A stretch of DNA of 64,000 nucleotides from Pegoplata infirma (GCA_963921195.1 OY992537.1:246394414-246458413); one strand, 5' to 3'. Shown: positions 47,698-59,961, numbered from the stretch's first letter. Made by a program: numbers and translations. Notes: generated by a model not told the origin, from the letters alone.

Positions 47698-49068
47698 TTT
47701 CTGAGATTTAGCCATTTGAATGGGTGAAACTTAAGTTTTTACCAGATCCTGGTCCCGTTTTTTGGTAATAGCGAGGTAACATTACCTTCGATGTTCTTTA
47801 AGCTAAAATTGTTTGTTATCTAAATCGTTTTCTGATTTAAAAAATTTAAGGAAACGTCTTGTTTTTGTATCTTTTTTTTTTTTTGCATAGCCGTCCTTTG
47901 GCTGGGCTTAGGGCCTCTTAGCAAAATAAAGCTTTTTTAGTAGCAGACCTATCGCGTTTAATTTTTAATTCGCTCCCAAAGAAATGGTCACTATTATCGA
48001 ACCTTTTTCGGTAATAATCTCCATAGAAGAAGGTCATTGTTGCCACTGGTATTATGACCGATTGGGGGTTTATGACCGCGATCTCTTCGATTACAATTCC
48101 TATTTTAGCTTTGTGGATAATGTCCGTGGGGCTATGTCCGGGCACTATTTTTAAATTTTTAACTTAATTAATAATACCGGTACCGGAATATACCGTTACC
48201 GAAATAACTTAAAATTATTTACCGTTAGCCTTATCTTATCTCCGTTTTAAATAAAAAAAAATCTAATTTTATTTTTTTTTTATTGTTGGTACTAAATATC
48301 GTCCGCCAAGTTCAAAAGATTTAAATCAAATTATTATACAATTTTCCATCATAATATTATGCTCTTAACTAATGATTACCATAAAAATATCTCTTTTCTG
48401 TGTGTAGTTCTAGCTAAAGTAGCACTTTTGAAGTTTTACATCCATCACTTCGAGAAATTCGCACTTAACAATTAAATACCAACATCGTCTGGAATAGAAA
48501 AAAAAAAAACTTGTGTGTGTTTTCCAGTAGAAGCATGTTTGTACTGGGTAAAAGCGCTGTTTAAGTCAGATGGTAGATAATAATAGATCTTCCCTAGAAT
48601 TAAAAAAAAAAATTGTGAAATATATATTTACACATTTGTTTTTTTTTTGTAAAACTTAAATTCTTTTAAAATACATAAACATTATTTTTCATGTTATTTT
48701 TCATTCTGTTTATTACACTCATTTGGTAAGAGGCCAACTAACACTGATTGAATTCATTTCCGTTTATTTATTTGTTAAATTATTGCTGTCACATCAAGGC
48801 TGGCGAACAGCAAGCAGCAGGCAGACATCATGAATGTATTAGATTAGTGTACAACATGTGATGTGATGCGATATGATGATGATGATGACGACGATAACTA
48901 TGACGATGCCAACGGAAATTTAACAAACAATTGCTATAATTCCCCAAGACATATTTATTTGTAGCTCACCTTTTCATAGAGAAATTCTAAATGAATTTAG
49001 TTTAGAATATAAATACATATAGTAAGTAAAGGATTGGCTTATAGCCAACTTGGTTAGATGTTTTTGTT
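47698..49068. other. Intergenic sequence with GATGAT/GACGAC microsatellite
   Basis: A trinucleotide-like stretch at 48860-48910 and 'ACCGGTACCGG' words at about 48175-48205. A 75-codon minus-strand frame (47918-48145) has no recognisable family. Confidence 0.4.
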
Positions 49069-50219
49069 TTTATACCCTCCACTCTAGTGATAGAGGGTAT
49101 ATATAAGTTTGTCATTCCGTTTGTAACACATCGAAATATTGGTCTAGGACCCCATAAAGTATATATATTCATGATCCTTGATCGATTTTAAGTCGATCTA
49201 GCGATGTCCGTCCGTCCGTCCGTCTGTCTGTCTGTCCGTTGAAAACACGCTAACTTTTGAAAGACTTTACGGATGCTCCTGAAGTTTGACGTATATGTTC
49301 TTCATTTACCGGGTCAGGTTGGTATTGCAATCCAGCGAAATCGGTCCAGTGGTTCAAAAGTTATGAGCAAAATAGTAAATTTCGGGAAGGGTATTTTTTG
49401 AATTTACAAGATTATAACCACTATAACTTTCGAAAGACAATTCTGAGGGGACTGAAGCTTAGCATATATATTTGTTGTTCCCCAAGGCTGTTTGGTTTTG
49501 AATTTCAGCAAAATCGGTTCAGTGGTTCAAAAGTTATAAGCAATGCACTGAATTTCAGATTTGTTTCACCTTTAACTGTTGAAAACTCGTTAAACAAGTT
49601 TTAATAGCATGGTGAAATACCAGTTTTGTAAAACTTGTTGTTGTTTGTTTTCTTGTCGTGGGGTGCAGTTTAGTTGTTAGACAAGTAAATATTTGTTATT
49701 GTTATTGTAACTGTATGTAACGGGAAAAAATCAAATAAAGTATGTGTATGATTGAATGTTAATTTGTTTTTGGTTTTTAAAGAAAAGGATGGTAATATAA
49801 AAAGAGGAAAATATGTGAAATTGTTTTTTTTTTTGTATTACATATATGTAGGTATAAAACAACAAAAATATTTGACAAAGTAATTTGCTACTCAAAGAAT
49901 TTGTACACTAAAAAAAATTTACACTCAAAAAAAAATTTACACTCAAATAAAAAAATGTTACACTCAAAAAAAAAATTTACACATTATTATTTTTTTGAAT
50001 GAAATGGCAGACTCAAAAAAATTTTGACAGTCAAAAAAATTGTACACTCAAAAAAATTTGATTGATTAAAAGAAAGTTTGACTCAAAGTAATATACATAT
50101 TTCTAATAAAAAATTTGTAATGCAATTTTTTTAAATTTTTTTTAGAAAATTACTATCAGATAACATTGTGGAGGGTATTCATAGATTCGACCAAGTCGAA
50201 TTAAATTTTTCTACTTGTT
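49069..50219 (-). mobile_element. Helentron-like repeat, 1.15 kb, inverse twin of 6957-8121
   Basis: Reading the minus strand it follows the 6957-8121 copy almost base for base, including a unique middle (CCCGTTACATACAGTTAC, CTGCACCCCACGACAAG) not present in shorter family members. Confidence 0.78.
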
Positions 50220-50607
50220 TTTTTTTCTCTTTCGTTGTTTTATGGGTCTAAAGTTTTTACAAAACTCACAAGTACACACACACATACCTATGTAATTCCG
50301 ACATAAAATGCCTGGACAGTTATGATTTTAAATGAATTCTATGTATGAATTGACAAATGTTGGTACAATTGAAAAGGTCACTCAGAGGAGTTAAATAAAT
50401 ATTTGTGATTGCTGATTTTTTTTTCGAATTTCTTTCCTTAAAGCCATTTTCAAACTATGGTCTGGGAAATATACAGAATTTGCTTAACTTAAAGATGTTT
50501 AAACTTAAAGTTTTGGTTTACCCAAAAAAAATGGGAATTTAGAAAGCAGAACCTGCTTTTAAAGCGTTTCCAAAAGCGCTCACATTTCTTGCTAACGAAA
50601 ATATAAA

Positions 50608-51313
50608 TACACGCAGAAAAAAAACATGGTTGCGGTGATCATGATTTAAGAGCGTCATATTATGATTGGAAATATGATTGTAGCAATAATGTTAATATGA
50701 TTGAAGGCAACAAGGAATGTTAATCATTATATGATTGCGGCAATAATGGCTTAAATGTTAACATTGTTACAACAACCATATGGTACTTTTGGCCAGGGGT
50801 ATTTCATGAATAGTAGTGTCAGTAATAACGAAGTCGTTATCTACAGATGGCAATCTTTTTTTTGGGAACGATTTGGGAATAACGAAAAATAAACATTAAA
50901 AAATTTTAAAATAATGAATGAAAATTATTGTTGTGTCACTTGAAAATAAAAAAATACATAATAAAAAAACGAAATGAATGTAATTAAATTAAAACAACCA
51001 GCAAAATTAAACGAAAAATAAAAGGTAAACAAAATTTCCAGCTTTCCCAGATACCATTTGTAAAACTAACACCACCTTTAAAAGTCAAAAAGAATTGACT
51101 CTTGCATAGTCTTTATATATTTAAGTTTTTGCTTTTGGCTATTGCAATTATTTTATCATGATCGAAGCGACCATTAAATGTCTAAAACAACCATATAAAT
51201 GATTAAATACAATTTTAAAAACAATAACTTGATTGCTGCAATCATAACTGGGTTTAGAGATCATAGTATAGTTGCTGCGATCATGTCGCAACCATATTTT
51301 TTCTCTGCGTGTA
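50608..51313. mobile_element. TACACGCAGAAAAA-ended element with GGTTGCGGTGATCATG arms
   Basis: TACACGCAGAAAAAAAACATGG then TTGCGGTGATCATG at the left, mirrored at the right by GATCATGTCGCAACCATA and TCTGCGTGTA. Interior repeats 'ATTGCGGCAATAATG'. 706 bp. Confidence 0.8.
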
Positions 51314-51618
51314 TAGTATGACACACAGTATGCAAACTGTCACCATTGATTTATTTGTTATAAACTTAATTCGGTTCAAAAAACTTTCTAAGTGTCGAAT
51401 TATCGTTCTTAGAATTATGTATAATGAATGGGGCAGATTTTTTAATGTGTCCTTCTAGATGTGTAAAATAAGTTTGTCTTTACGTTTGTAAAACATCGAA
51501 ATATTGGGATAGGACTCCATAAAGGACTCCATATACAGTGGTTGTCAACTAATTAGAAACGTTTCTATACTAAAACTAATTAGAAACGCCTCTAAAATAT
51601 AATACACAACGTTATTAT

Positions 51619-51996
51619 TACACTCAAAAAATTATGTAGGTAAATTCCAGTGAATATTCACTTAAAACAAATGAAATTTTATTTAAAAAACATTCCACTG
51701 TTTTTTTCAGTTAAAATAACAACACATTACAGTCAATTTTAAATGTTAATTTAATGACTAACCAAAACATTAAAAAACTACTGAATATTCACTTATTTTG
51801 TATTGAAAAACAGTAAAACTATAGAAGAAATTTTTTACTGCCGAAAATGAATGTAACAGAAAATTCGTTTTTAAGACATTAAATTATATTTGTTTAACTA
51901 CAGAAATAGTAAAAAAATTAAATCCTTTAAAATAACTTTACTGATTACTTTTTAAAATAACCTACAAACAGTTAATGACATAATTTTCTTAGTGTA
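51619..51996. mobile_element. Second copy of the CACTCAAAAAATTATGT MITE
   Basis: TACACTCAAAAAATTATGTAG to TAATTTTCTTAGTGTA; reads as the reverse complement of 5444-5844 with scattered differences. Confidence 0.75.
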
Positions 51997-52013
51997 TCAA
52001 ACGAGTATAAATT

Positions 52014-52620
52014 AAACAAGTAAAAAAGTTAAATTCGGCCTTGCCGAATGTAGTGATACCCTCCACAGTTTCTAAAAGATTATTGCAAAAACTTTATTTA
52101 AAAGGAAATTACTTTTGAAAAAAAAAATTCCGCGAAAAAAAATTTCCGCGAAAAAAAAAATTTGTTAAAAAAACCTCTATCCAAAACTATGTTTGTACTT
52201 GTTTAAATACCATTTGGTGTTTAATTATGTTCACATAAGTCAACCAGCAGCCGAATTAAAGCATTTTGTATTTTTAGGTTATGCTGAATGTACTAACATT
52301 TTTGAGGTGTCCTTACATTTTCGTTCATAACTTTTGAACCGCTGAACCGATATCGGGCAAATGTAATACCAAACTTCTCGGGAAAACTTGCAATATATAT
52401 GTTTAATAACAGTCACCTCTGTTTTGTATTCTGGACGTGATCACATTTTCCACAGACAGAGAGACGGACAGTCGGACAGACGGACATCGCTAGAATGTCT
52501 TTGAATCGATCGGGCATCATGAATATATATACTTTATGGGGTCCCAGACCGATATTTCGATGAGTTACAAACGGAATGACAAACTTATAAATACCCTCTA
52601 TCACTAAGTGGAGGGTATAA
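52014..52620 (+). mobile_element. Helentron-like repeat
   Basis: AACAAGTAAAAAAGTTAAATTCG, hairpin TTCGGCCTTGCCGAA, 'ACCCTCCACAG', ending GGAGGGTATAAAA. Closest in layout to the copy at 4591-5194, in the opposite orientation. Confidence 0.7.
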
Positions 52621-53182
52621 AAAATATTTTGTATGTAGGTAAATTAATAAAGCTTGAATTTAAGCTTGATAACATCCTGATTGAGCAAATAATAAATGTG
52701 CTACGAGGGTCGATCTGGAAAATTAAATTATTTATAGACATTTTTCAGAAAATTTTTTTAAAATATTTCTAAGTCGATTTTTCTATAACAGACGTAAAAA
52801 TTTCAAATTAACGGGCCTATTTACAGTTATGATTAGTTATGACTATTTCTTTTTTTAATTTGTTTGTTCTAAACACAAAATTCTCAAAATTTAAAATTAT
52901 TTGTCAATTTACAGACCGAATGGGTAGCAGGTCTTTATTTTTTGTAATTTTAAAACAAAATTTGATTTTTTTATGACTGTTTACAACAACCACATGGAAA
53001 AAATTGAGTTATGATTAAGTTATGACTATTTTCTGTGAATCGGTCGCTAAATGTGTTTGTTTTTGTTTTCTTAACGGCAAACGCGAAGCCATTTGAGTCT
53101 AGTTCGACCATAACATCGTTAATTCAACTATACAAAAAATTTAAAAATTTAAAAATCTAAAATCTAAAAAGTATATATGAGG

Positions 53183-54988
53183 CAGTGGCGTATACAGTGA
53201 AATGATTTCACAAATTTCAGGATTTGGTATCAAATAACAAGTACAATATTAAAAATCTTCTTTAAAAAAATAGAAAAACATTTAAGAATCTAAAATTTTT
53301 TGAAGAAAAGTGTTTTGAAACTGAAAATTTTTTGTTAAAAAAATCTCAAAATCTGAAAATTTTTTTCTTAGAATTTGAAATTTTTCAACTTAAGATTCTA
53401 AAAAAAAAAATTATTAGAACCTTAAGTTTTATCTACACAAAAAATGGACCTAATTGTAAGTAAAATGTAGTCAAATCTTAAAACGTGACTTTGTCTTTTA
53501 GAAAAATTTCTCAGAACGAGACTATTTCTTAAAAAAAAATTTCTTAGAATATAAGACTTTTTTATAGGAATAACGCCTTAAAATATTAGCCTTTTTCGCA
53601 GAATCTTAGACTTTTTCTATATGAAAAATGTTTCAGAATCTGAAGCTTTTCTATATGAAAAATGTTTTAGAATCTAAGAACTTTCTATGGGAATAATATC
53701 TCTGAATCTGAGAATTTTTCTTACAATCTAGAAAAATGTCACAAATGTCACGAAAAATATTTCAGAATCAACGAATTTTTCTTAAGGAAAATTATCTTAA
53801 AATCGTAGATTTTGTATATAGGAAAAATGTCTCAGAGACACAAGCTGAGACTTTTTGTATAGAACAAATGCTCAAAATCTGGAAGTTTTTCTATTGCAAA
53901 AATCTCTTTTTCTATAAGAATAATGTCTCTGAATCTGAGTATTTTTCTATGGGAAAAATATTTCGGAATCAGAGAATTTTTCTTTAGGAAAAATGTCTCA
54001 GAATCTGAGGCTTTTTGTGACAATCTGAATCTGACAATTTCCTATAGGCAAAATGTCTCAGAATCTGAGACTTGTTCTATAGAAAGTGTTTGAGCATCTG
54101 AGACTTTTTCGATAGGAAAAATGTCTGAGAATCTGAGACATTTTCTATAGGAAAAATGTCGAAGAATCTGAAACTTTTTCTGTAAGAAAAATGTCGAAGA
54201 ATATGACACTTTTTCCATAAGAATCTTAGACTTTCTATAGGAAAAATGTCTCAGAATTGGAAACTTTTTCTATAGGAAAAATGTCTAAGAATCTTAGACT
54301 TTTTCTATAGGAAAATTTTCTCAGAATCCGAGAGTTTTTTTTTAGCAAAAATGTTTTAGAATCTAAGACTTTTATACTGTTTCTTTTTAAAAAGGTCTCT
54401 GAATGTGAATCATTTTTCTTATAGAAAAAGCGAAGATTTTCTCAGAATATAAAACTTTTTGTGTAGAATTTTTCAGAATCTGAGAAAAACTAAAAATATC
54501 TTAGATTATGGGAAAATGTCTTACAACCGGAGTCTTTTCTTTTGGAAAAGTATTTTATGAATATGTTTATAGGATCATTTTCTAAAGTGACTTTTTCAGA
54601 AAACCGTTTTCCATTGAAAATATAATTTAGAGTCTTTGACTTTTTCTATAACAAAAACCGTCTTAACTGGAAATTGTCATAGAATCTTAGACTTTTCTTT
54701 AAAAAAAATTTCAGATTCTGAATCTTGGATCAGCATCTGATACAATTCACTCTTTACAAAAAGGCTTAAGTCTTCAAAAAATTTTAAAATATAAAAAAAT
54801 TTTTATTTTTTTTTCTCCAACAGTTGTAAACTTACAAAAATGAAGTATCTGATTGTGTTACATTCAGTTCAAGGAAAAGATCAAGAAAAATTCTAAAACA
54901 TGTGCTGTTATGTAAATTTTTTGCAAAAAAAAAAAATTGAAAAAAAATTTTGGGCCCCCACCGAAATAAAATCCTGGATACGCCCCTG
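53183..54988. mobile_element. hAT element (CAGTGGCGTATACAG ends) carrying the 35-bp array
   Basis: CAGTGGCGTATACAG at the left, inverted CAGGGGCGTATCCAGG at the right, perfect 8-bp duplication ATATGAGG (53175-53182, 54989-54996). Most of the interior is a degenerate array of the palindromic 35-bp unit. 1806 bp. Confidence 0.9.
53480..54730. repeat. Degenerate 35-bp palindromic tandem array
   Basis: About 35 recognisable units of 'TCTATAGGAAAAATGTCTCAG' phase, many mutated or shortened. Units near 54040-54330 are the best preserved. An 83-codon frame at 53736 is made of these repeats. Confidence 0.85.
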
Positions 54989-56111
54989 ATATGAGGCATT
55001 CCACACCAAATGTCCAGCGAAAAAAAAACATGTGTACCGTAAACTTCTGAATAGGTTGTGTGGATAGCCCTATATGAAACTTAGAAAATTGCGTTTTTGG
55101 TTTTTAAATTTTTCAAAAACTGGGCTTAGGGGCGTGGTCAAATATTGGAAAAAAGGTAAAATTTGTGGCGAGTTGCTTTGATTAAATATTTATCACATTA
55201 AAACGGAATGCACCAAAATCTCAAAAACTTACATTCTATATAGTTTTGTATGGGCTTTCGATTAAAATTTTTTTTTTTTTGAAAATTTTCAGAACCCGTT
55301 CTGAAATTTTCCATTTTTAAAAAAGTAAATTTATCAAAAATCCGGCCACTTTTTTTTATTTTTTTTTTTTTAAATTTAGATGTTTGTCCATCCATACGAA
55401 AAAAATCAGAAACAAGTTCGTCGTTTTTTTCGAGAAAATCGCATTTGAATTTTAAATTTCATAACAATTTTGTAATTTGCTTGTATTTTCTTGTTTCAAC
55501 AGATCGTATGAGTAATATTTATGCAATTGATAATACTCATTCGCAACGTTAAAACAAGAAAATACAAGCAAATTACAAAATTGTTATGAAATTTTAAATT
55601 CAAATGCGATTTTCTCGAAAAAAAAAACGACGAACGTGTTTCTGATTTTTTTTTGTGTGGATGGACAAACATCTAACCTTAAAAAAAAAAAATAAAAAAA
55701 AAGAAAAGTGGCCGGATTTTTGATAAATTGACTTTTTAAAAAAATGGAAAATTTCAGAACGGGTTCTGAAAATTTTTAGTCGATAGCCCATACAAAACTA
55801 TATAAGAATGTACATTTTTGAGATTGTGGTGCATTCCGTTTTAATGTGATAAATATTTAATCAAGGCAACTCGCCACAAATTTGACCATTTTTCCAATAT
55901 TTGACCACGCCTCCTAAGCCCAGTTTTTGAAAAATTGAAAAACCAAAAACGCAATTTTCTAAGTTCCATATATGGCTATCCAAACAACCTATTCAGAAAT
56001 TTAAAGGACACATGTTTTTCTGTAGCGGGACATTTGGTGTGGCATGCCTCATATGGGTTTGAGTTGAAAAATGTAGAAACAAATTTTAATTTCTAAAAGC
56101 TATAGACATTT

Positions 56112-56180
56112 CTGGTATTCCTATACCGGTTTCGGACAGTTCCAGTTTACTGTCTTCATCAGTAGGATTTTAAATGCCAG
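56112..56180 (-). ncRNA. Candidate type I hammerhead ribozyme
   Basis: On the minus strand: stem Ib CTGG (56180-56177) with CCAG (56115-56112); internal loop; stem Ia TCCTA (56167-56163) with TAGGA (56123-56119); core CTGATGA (56162-56156); stem II GACAGT/ACTGTC around an 8-base loop; GAAA (56133-56130); a minimal stem III ACC/GGT; and an A at 56124 as the cleavage-site base. All conserved core elements are present; the only weak point is an A-C apposition between core and stem II. Very short stem III is typical of the ribozymes in Penelope-like retroelements. Confidence 0.65.
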
Positions 56181-56332
56181 TTTGTTTTGTAATTGTTTTT
56201 CTAATATGTGAATTTTTAATTAATATCAATACCCAGTTTAGAATCGAACCACGTATATTTTTTTCATACCATTAACAATATAATTTATTTACAAAATTCC
56301 CTAACCTTAAGAAAAAATGTTGTCGATCAAGC

Positions 56333-56390
56333 AGAGGGTATTTTAAGATTTGGCACAACCGAATATAGCCTGTTACTTGCTTTTTTATTT
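56333..56390 (+). mobile_element. Terminal fragment of a Helentron-like repeat
   Basis: AGAGGGTATTTTAAGATTTGG, CACAACCGAATATAG and TTACTTG are the expected terminus with its hairpin partly eroded. Confidence 0.5.
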
Positions 56391-56871
56391 GTTTGTTAAT
56401 ATTGTTTTTTAATTATTTTATTAACAAATGTTTCTTTTAAAAAAATAAATTTGTATAGGAAAAAAAAAAATCACTTGATGTTATTTGTTGTCTTTTCACA
56501 TTTATAAATTCACTGGGTTTTTCTCTTTTTTTTATGAACAAATAGTGAAAATATAGAAAAAACAAAATCTTTCTAGATTTTGTTGAATAAAAAATTTTTT
56601 GTAATTGAAACTTTCTTTATTTTTTTTTTTCTGCTGATACCACTAAAGTCTGAAGCTACAACTTGCTTTACCAACTGCTTATTATTTTACAACATCCACA
56701 TCTATTGAAGGTGATACAAGGTATGACTGCAAAAATAGAAGAAAAAAAAAAAACATGAAAAAAATGGACGATCTAGTGGATTTTTCATCATTGGTTTATA
56801 CTTTCATTCAACGCTTTTTTGCTTCGCATCTTTTTTTTTTTAACATTGATAAAATATAATGAAAAATAATG

Positions 56872-57495
56872 ATGCTTTCGTTGTATAACTTCTTATATTA
56901 TCTGAAACAGGGATGTGGAGGGACATGATGTATTTTTCGTCTATATTGTTAATGTTGTTGTGTTAGCGGAGAAAGTTACTTTAAAATAATTGAAATGCAT
57001 TTTGCAAAAAAAAAAAATAATACTCACACAGATTTAAAAACTATTCTTTTTTTCAAATATTCTAAGGAGAATTTAATATTCTTAAATTTTAAATGGATTT
57101 GTATAATCTGGAAAAGATTTAATCTTGATTTTCAAGGTATTACCATTTTAAACTTCAAAAATTTGATTTGAAAATTTGAGATATCGAATTAAAATTTTTT
57201 CAAATTTGAATTTTTAAAATTCTAAATTTAAACTCGGGGAAAGAAAATATATAAATTTCAATAAAATTTTTCATGTAGTAATTTCGTTGTATAACTTCTA
57301 CTATTAACTTTTATTATCTGTAATAGGGATGTGGAGGGACATGATGAATTTTTCGTCTCTATTGTTAATGTTGTTGTCGTTGTATTAGTGCAGAAAGTTA
57401 CTTTCAAATAATTGAAATGCATTTTGCAGAAAAATGTATAAAAAAAAACATCCAATACTCACACAGATTCAAAAACTAGTTTTTTCAAATATTCT
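56872..57495 (+). repeat. Direct duplication of about 200 bp (56872-57062 and 57278-57495)
   Basis: Both copies contain TTTCGTTGTATAACTTCT, AGGGATGTGGAGGGACATG, TTAATGTTGTTGT, GAAAGTTACTTT and ATACTCACACAGATT in order, with small indels. No inverted ends are seen, so this looks like a local tandem duplication of otherwise unique sequence. Confidence 0.8.
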
Positions 57496-57720
57496 GAAAT
57501 CAGCAGTTTTTTTCTGCTAAAATCAGCAGATTTTTCCGCTGAAATCAGCAAATTTTGACAGATTTATCTGCTGATTTAACCTAGGTTATCGCTACAGAAA
57601 TTTAGCAAACCGCGTCTGCTAAAATCAGCAGATTTCTCATATGGCTCAAAATGGGTGTATTTTCAGCAGATTTTTTTGCTGATTGGACAGAGTTTTAATT
57701 TTGAGTGTACTTGTTTCGTA
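57485..57720. repeat. Cluster of CAGCAGATTT / AAATCTGCTG words
   Basis: At least eight copies of (T)CAGCAGATTTTT in both orientations. A similar smaller cluster is at about 8796-8862. Confidence 0.65.
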
Positions 57721-57926
57721 AAATATACGAAAATTTACTTCATATTACGAAAAAAAAAAAATTAGTCCGGACTTTCGTAAATTTACGAAACATACAAAAA
57801 TATTTCGTAATCATAAAAATTTTAAATTCCTCTGCACAAAAAGTGACCGGTTCTTGATATATCACGTCACATGTCACACGGAATCAAATGACCTATCACA
57901 AACTTTGAAACCTTTCATATAAAAAG

Positions 57927-58334
57927 ATGGGATGTCGCGAATAGTGTATTCGGCATTTTACCGAATATTTACTATTCGGTATTCGGCTTGAACCGAATAC
58001 GAATATTGCCGAATAGTTTGATTATGCATACGCCTGTATTGTATTTATGTAAACAATTGAAAAAAAGTACCAGACTAAAAAACAACGCTTTTGCTGACAC
58101 TATTTTTTCTGTTACCTTAACAATTCGAATTTGAATCAAGTGCTCACGTTTTTTTTGGACAAAAAACAAACTAAAATGACTACAAAAAAGTCAAACGTTA
58201 ATAAAACGTGTTTTCTAACCAAATTTTAATTTTGCCGAATATTCGGCAAACTGTTACCGAATTTAACCGAATATTCAAAAAACATGCCGAATATGCCGAA
58301 TACCGAATAGTGACGAATATTCGCGACATCCCTA
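57927..58334. mobile_element. hAT MITE with GGGATGTCGCGAATA ends
   Basis: Inverted GGGATGTCGCGAATA ends (two outermost bases differ) and perfect duplication ATAAAAAG (57919-57926, 58335-58342). Body consists of ATTCGGTATTCGG / CCGAATACCGAAT words. 408 bp. Confidence 0.88.
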
Positions 58335-59084
58335 ATAAAAAGGTATAGGACTTGCAATAAGAAAATTTTCAAAGTTTTTTCAGAACTTCGAAATTTTACT
58401 TTAAGATTATTTTTTCCTTAAAGCATTTTTAATGAATTTTTTAAATTTCGAAAAGAAATGCCAAAAAATGTTTGTGTCGGAAAAAATTTTTCGTTGAAAA
58501 AATTGTGCAAAGATGTTTTTTTCTAAGAAAATGTTTAAATAAAATTTAAAAACTCTTCTTTTTTGTAAATTTATAAAAATATATACTTCACTAATATTCT
58601 TATGCTACTTGTAGTATAGGATCTTGACAAGATCTTGAAGAGATCGAAACACGGGATTTCTTAAAAAGAATATACGAATGTATTTTTTTTTTACGAATTT
58701 ATTTTGTCTAATATAGAAAATTGTTTTGTAAAACCCAAAAAATATTTCGTAGAATTTAGTAAGGTTTTTCTTCAAAACTTACAATTTTTACGAAAAAATT
58801 TCGTAAGCAAAAATTACGAAGCTATTCGTGCAATGTACGAAACATTTCGTTCATATAAGATATGAATTTTTTTCGGTGTAGGAATTGTCGTAAAACAGGA
58901 GGTAGCAAAAATCTAGTAAAGTTACGAAACTTATAATAAAAAAATGGTAAATTTACAATTTTACTGGTAAAAAGCTTGTAAAATTACAAAATTATTGGTA
59001 AAAACATGTAAAATAACAAGGAATTCTTGTCAAGTAGGAGGCAGCAAAAAAAAAGTTACAAACTTTTTTTTTCCCCCACATAGT

Positions 59085-59961
59085 TGGTGGGGGACACCTG
59101 TACCCCCGCTATATATGTTTACAAATTATTTGTTTATGAAATTTACGCTTAAATAATAAATTTTTATCGTTATTTTAATTAATTTCTATAACCACGCCCT
59201 CAAAGGGGGGGGGGGGGGGGGGGGGGGGGCGGCCTAAAAAATCCAATTTTCTAACCCCCTTGTTCTAAGCGCAGGTCTATGAACACAATATGGCATACAA
59301 ATGTTACATTTGTTGAGCAAAAATCAACAAAAAAACTCGTAAAAATATCGTATTTTTCAGGGGTCGTTTTAGTCCTTCAAGGAGGAACTTTTCCCCCTGG
59401 TCCGATATTGCCCATCTTCGAACTTAACCTTACCAGTAACATAAGAGATATTTCAGGGGTCTAGCTCTTTTGGTTTGGATTGCATCGTTATTTCTACAGA
59501 CGGACCGACGGACGGACATCGCTAGAATGTCTTAGATTATATCATGGATCAATATTATATATACTTTGTGGGGTCCCCGACCGATATTTCGATGTATTAC
59601 ACACGGAATGACAAAGTGAGTATACCCCCATACCACAGACTAAATACAGACTCGACAGTAGAGTTTTGTAAGAAAAAATGGGGAAAAACTAAGCGATTTT
59701 AGGAGAAAACACAGCGGTTTTTAGTCCGTTTTACGCTAACATGGCAACACTTTCTACGACTTAGGAGTGAGTGAAACAACAAAAACCGATCTGGCATCCA
59801 TTTTTCTTATGGCGCGTTATATCAGTTTTCTCTTTCTAACCTAATTCGTAGAATAATTTGAAAATATTAACCATATGGTTCAGAACTACTTTTTTGACAC
59901 CTGTCACTTATGTCGAGTCTGTATTAGTCTGTGCCCATACTGTGGTTGGAGGGTATAAAAA
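59085..59961 (+). mobile_element. Helentron-like repeat with internal 300-bp insertion
   Basis: Contains a 25-base G run (59205-59229), CGGACATCGCTAGAATG, GGGGTCCCCGACCG and, after the insertion, GTTGGAGGGTATAAAA. The start is not sharply defined. Confidence 0.6.
59634..59933. mobile_element. 300-bp TIR element with CACAGACTAA ends
   Basis: Inverted ends CACAGACTAA then TACAGACTCGACA, flanked by a CCCATAC duplication (59627-59633, 59934-59940). The 7-8 bp duplication suggests a hAT or P-type element. Non-coding. Confidence 0.75.

Larger units (their letters stand above)
53175..56054. mobile_element. Large foldback with ATATGAGGCAT ends, hit by a hAT in its left end
   Basis: Arms of about 520 bp (54989-55505 and 55535-56054) are inverted copies: GCCACACCAAATGTCC, GGATAGCC, GCGTTTTTGGTTTTT, GACGAAC, TTGCTTGTATTTTC. 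The spacer is about 30-40 bp. The hAT at 53183-54988 lies 8 bp inside the left end, its duplication being the foldback's own terminal bases. Confidence 0.82.

Noticed and set aside
53736..53987. 83-codon frame
   Set aside because: Composed entirely of the 35-bp tandem unit.
58610..58665. Third hammerhead-like sequence (CTTGAAGAGATCGAAACACGG)
   Set aside because: The core is not CTGATGA and no stem I partner was found.
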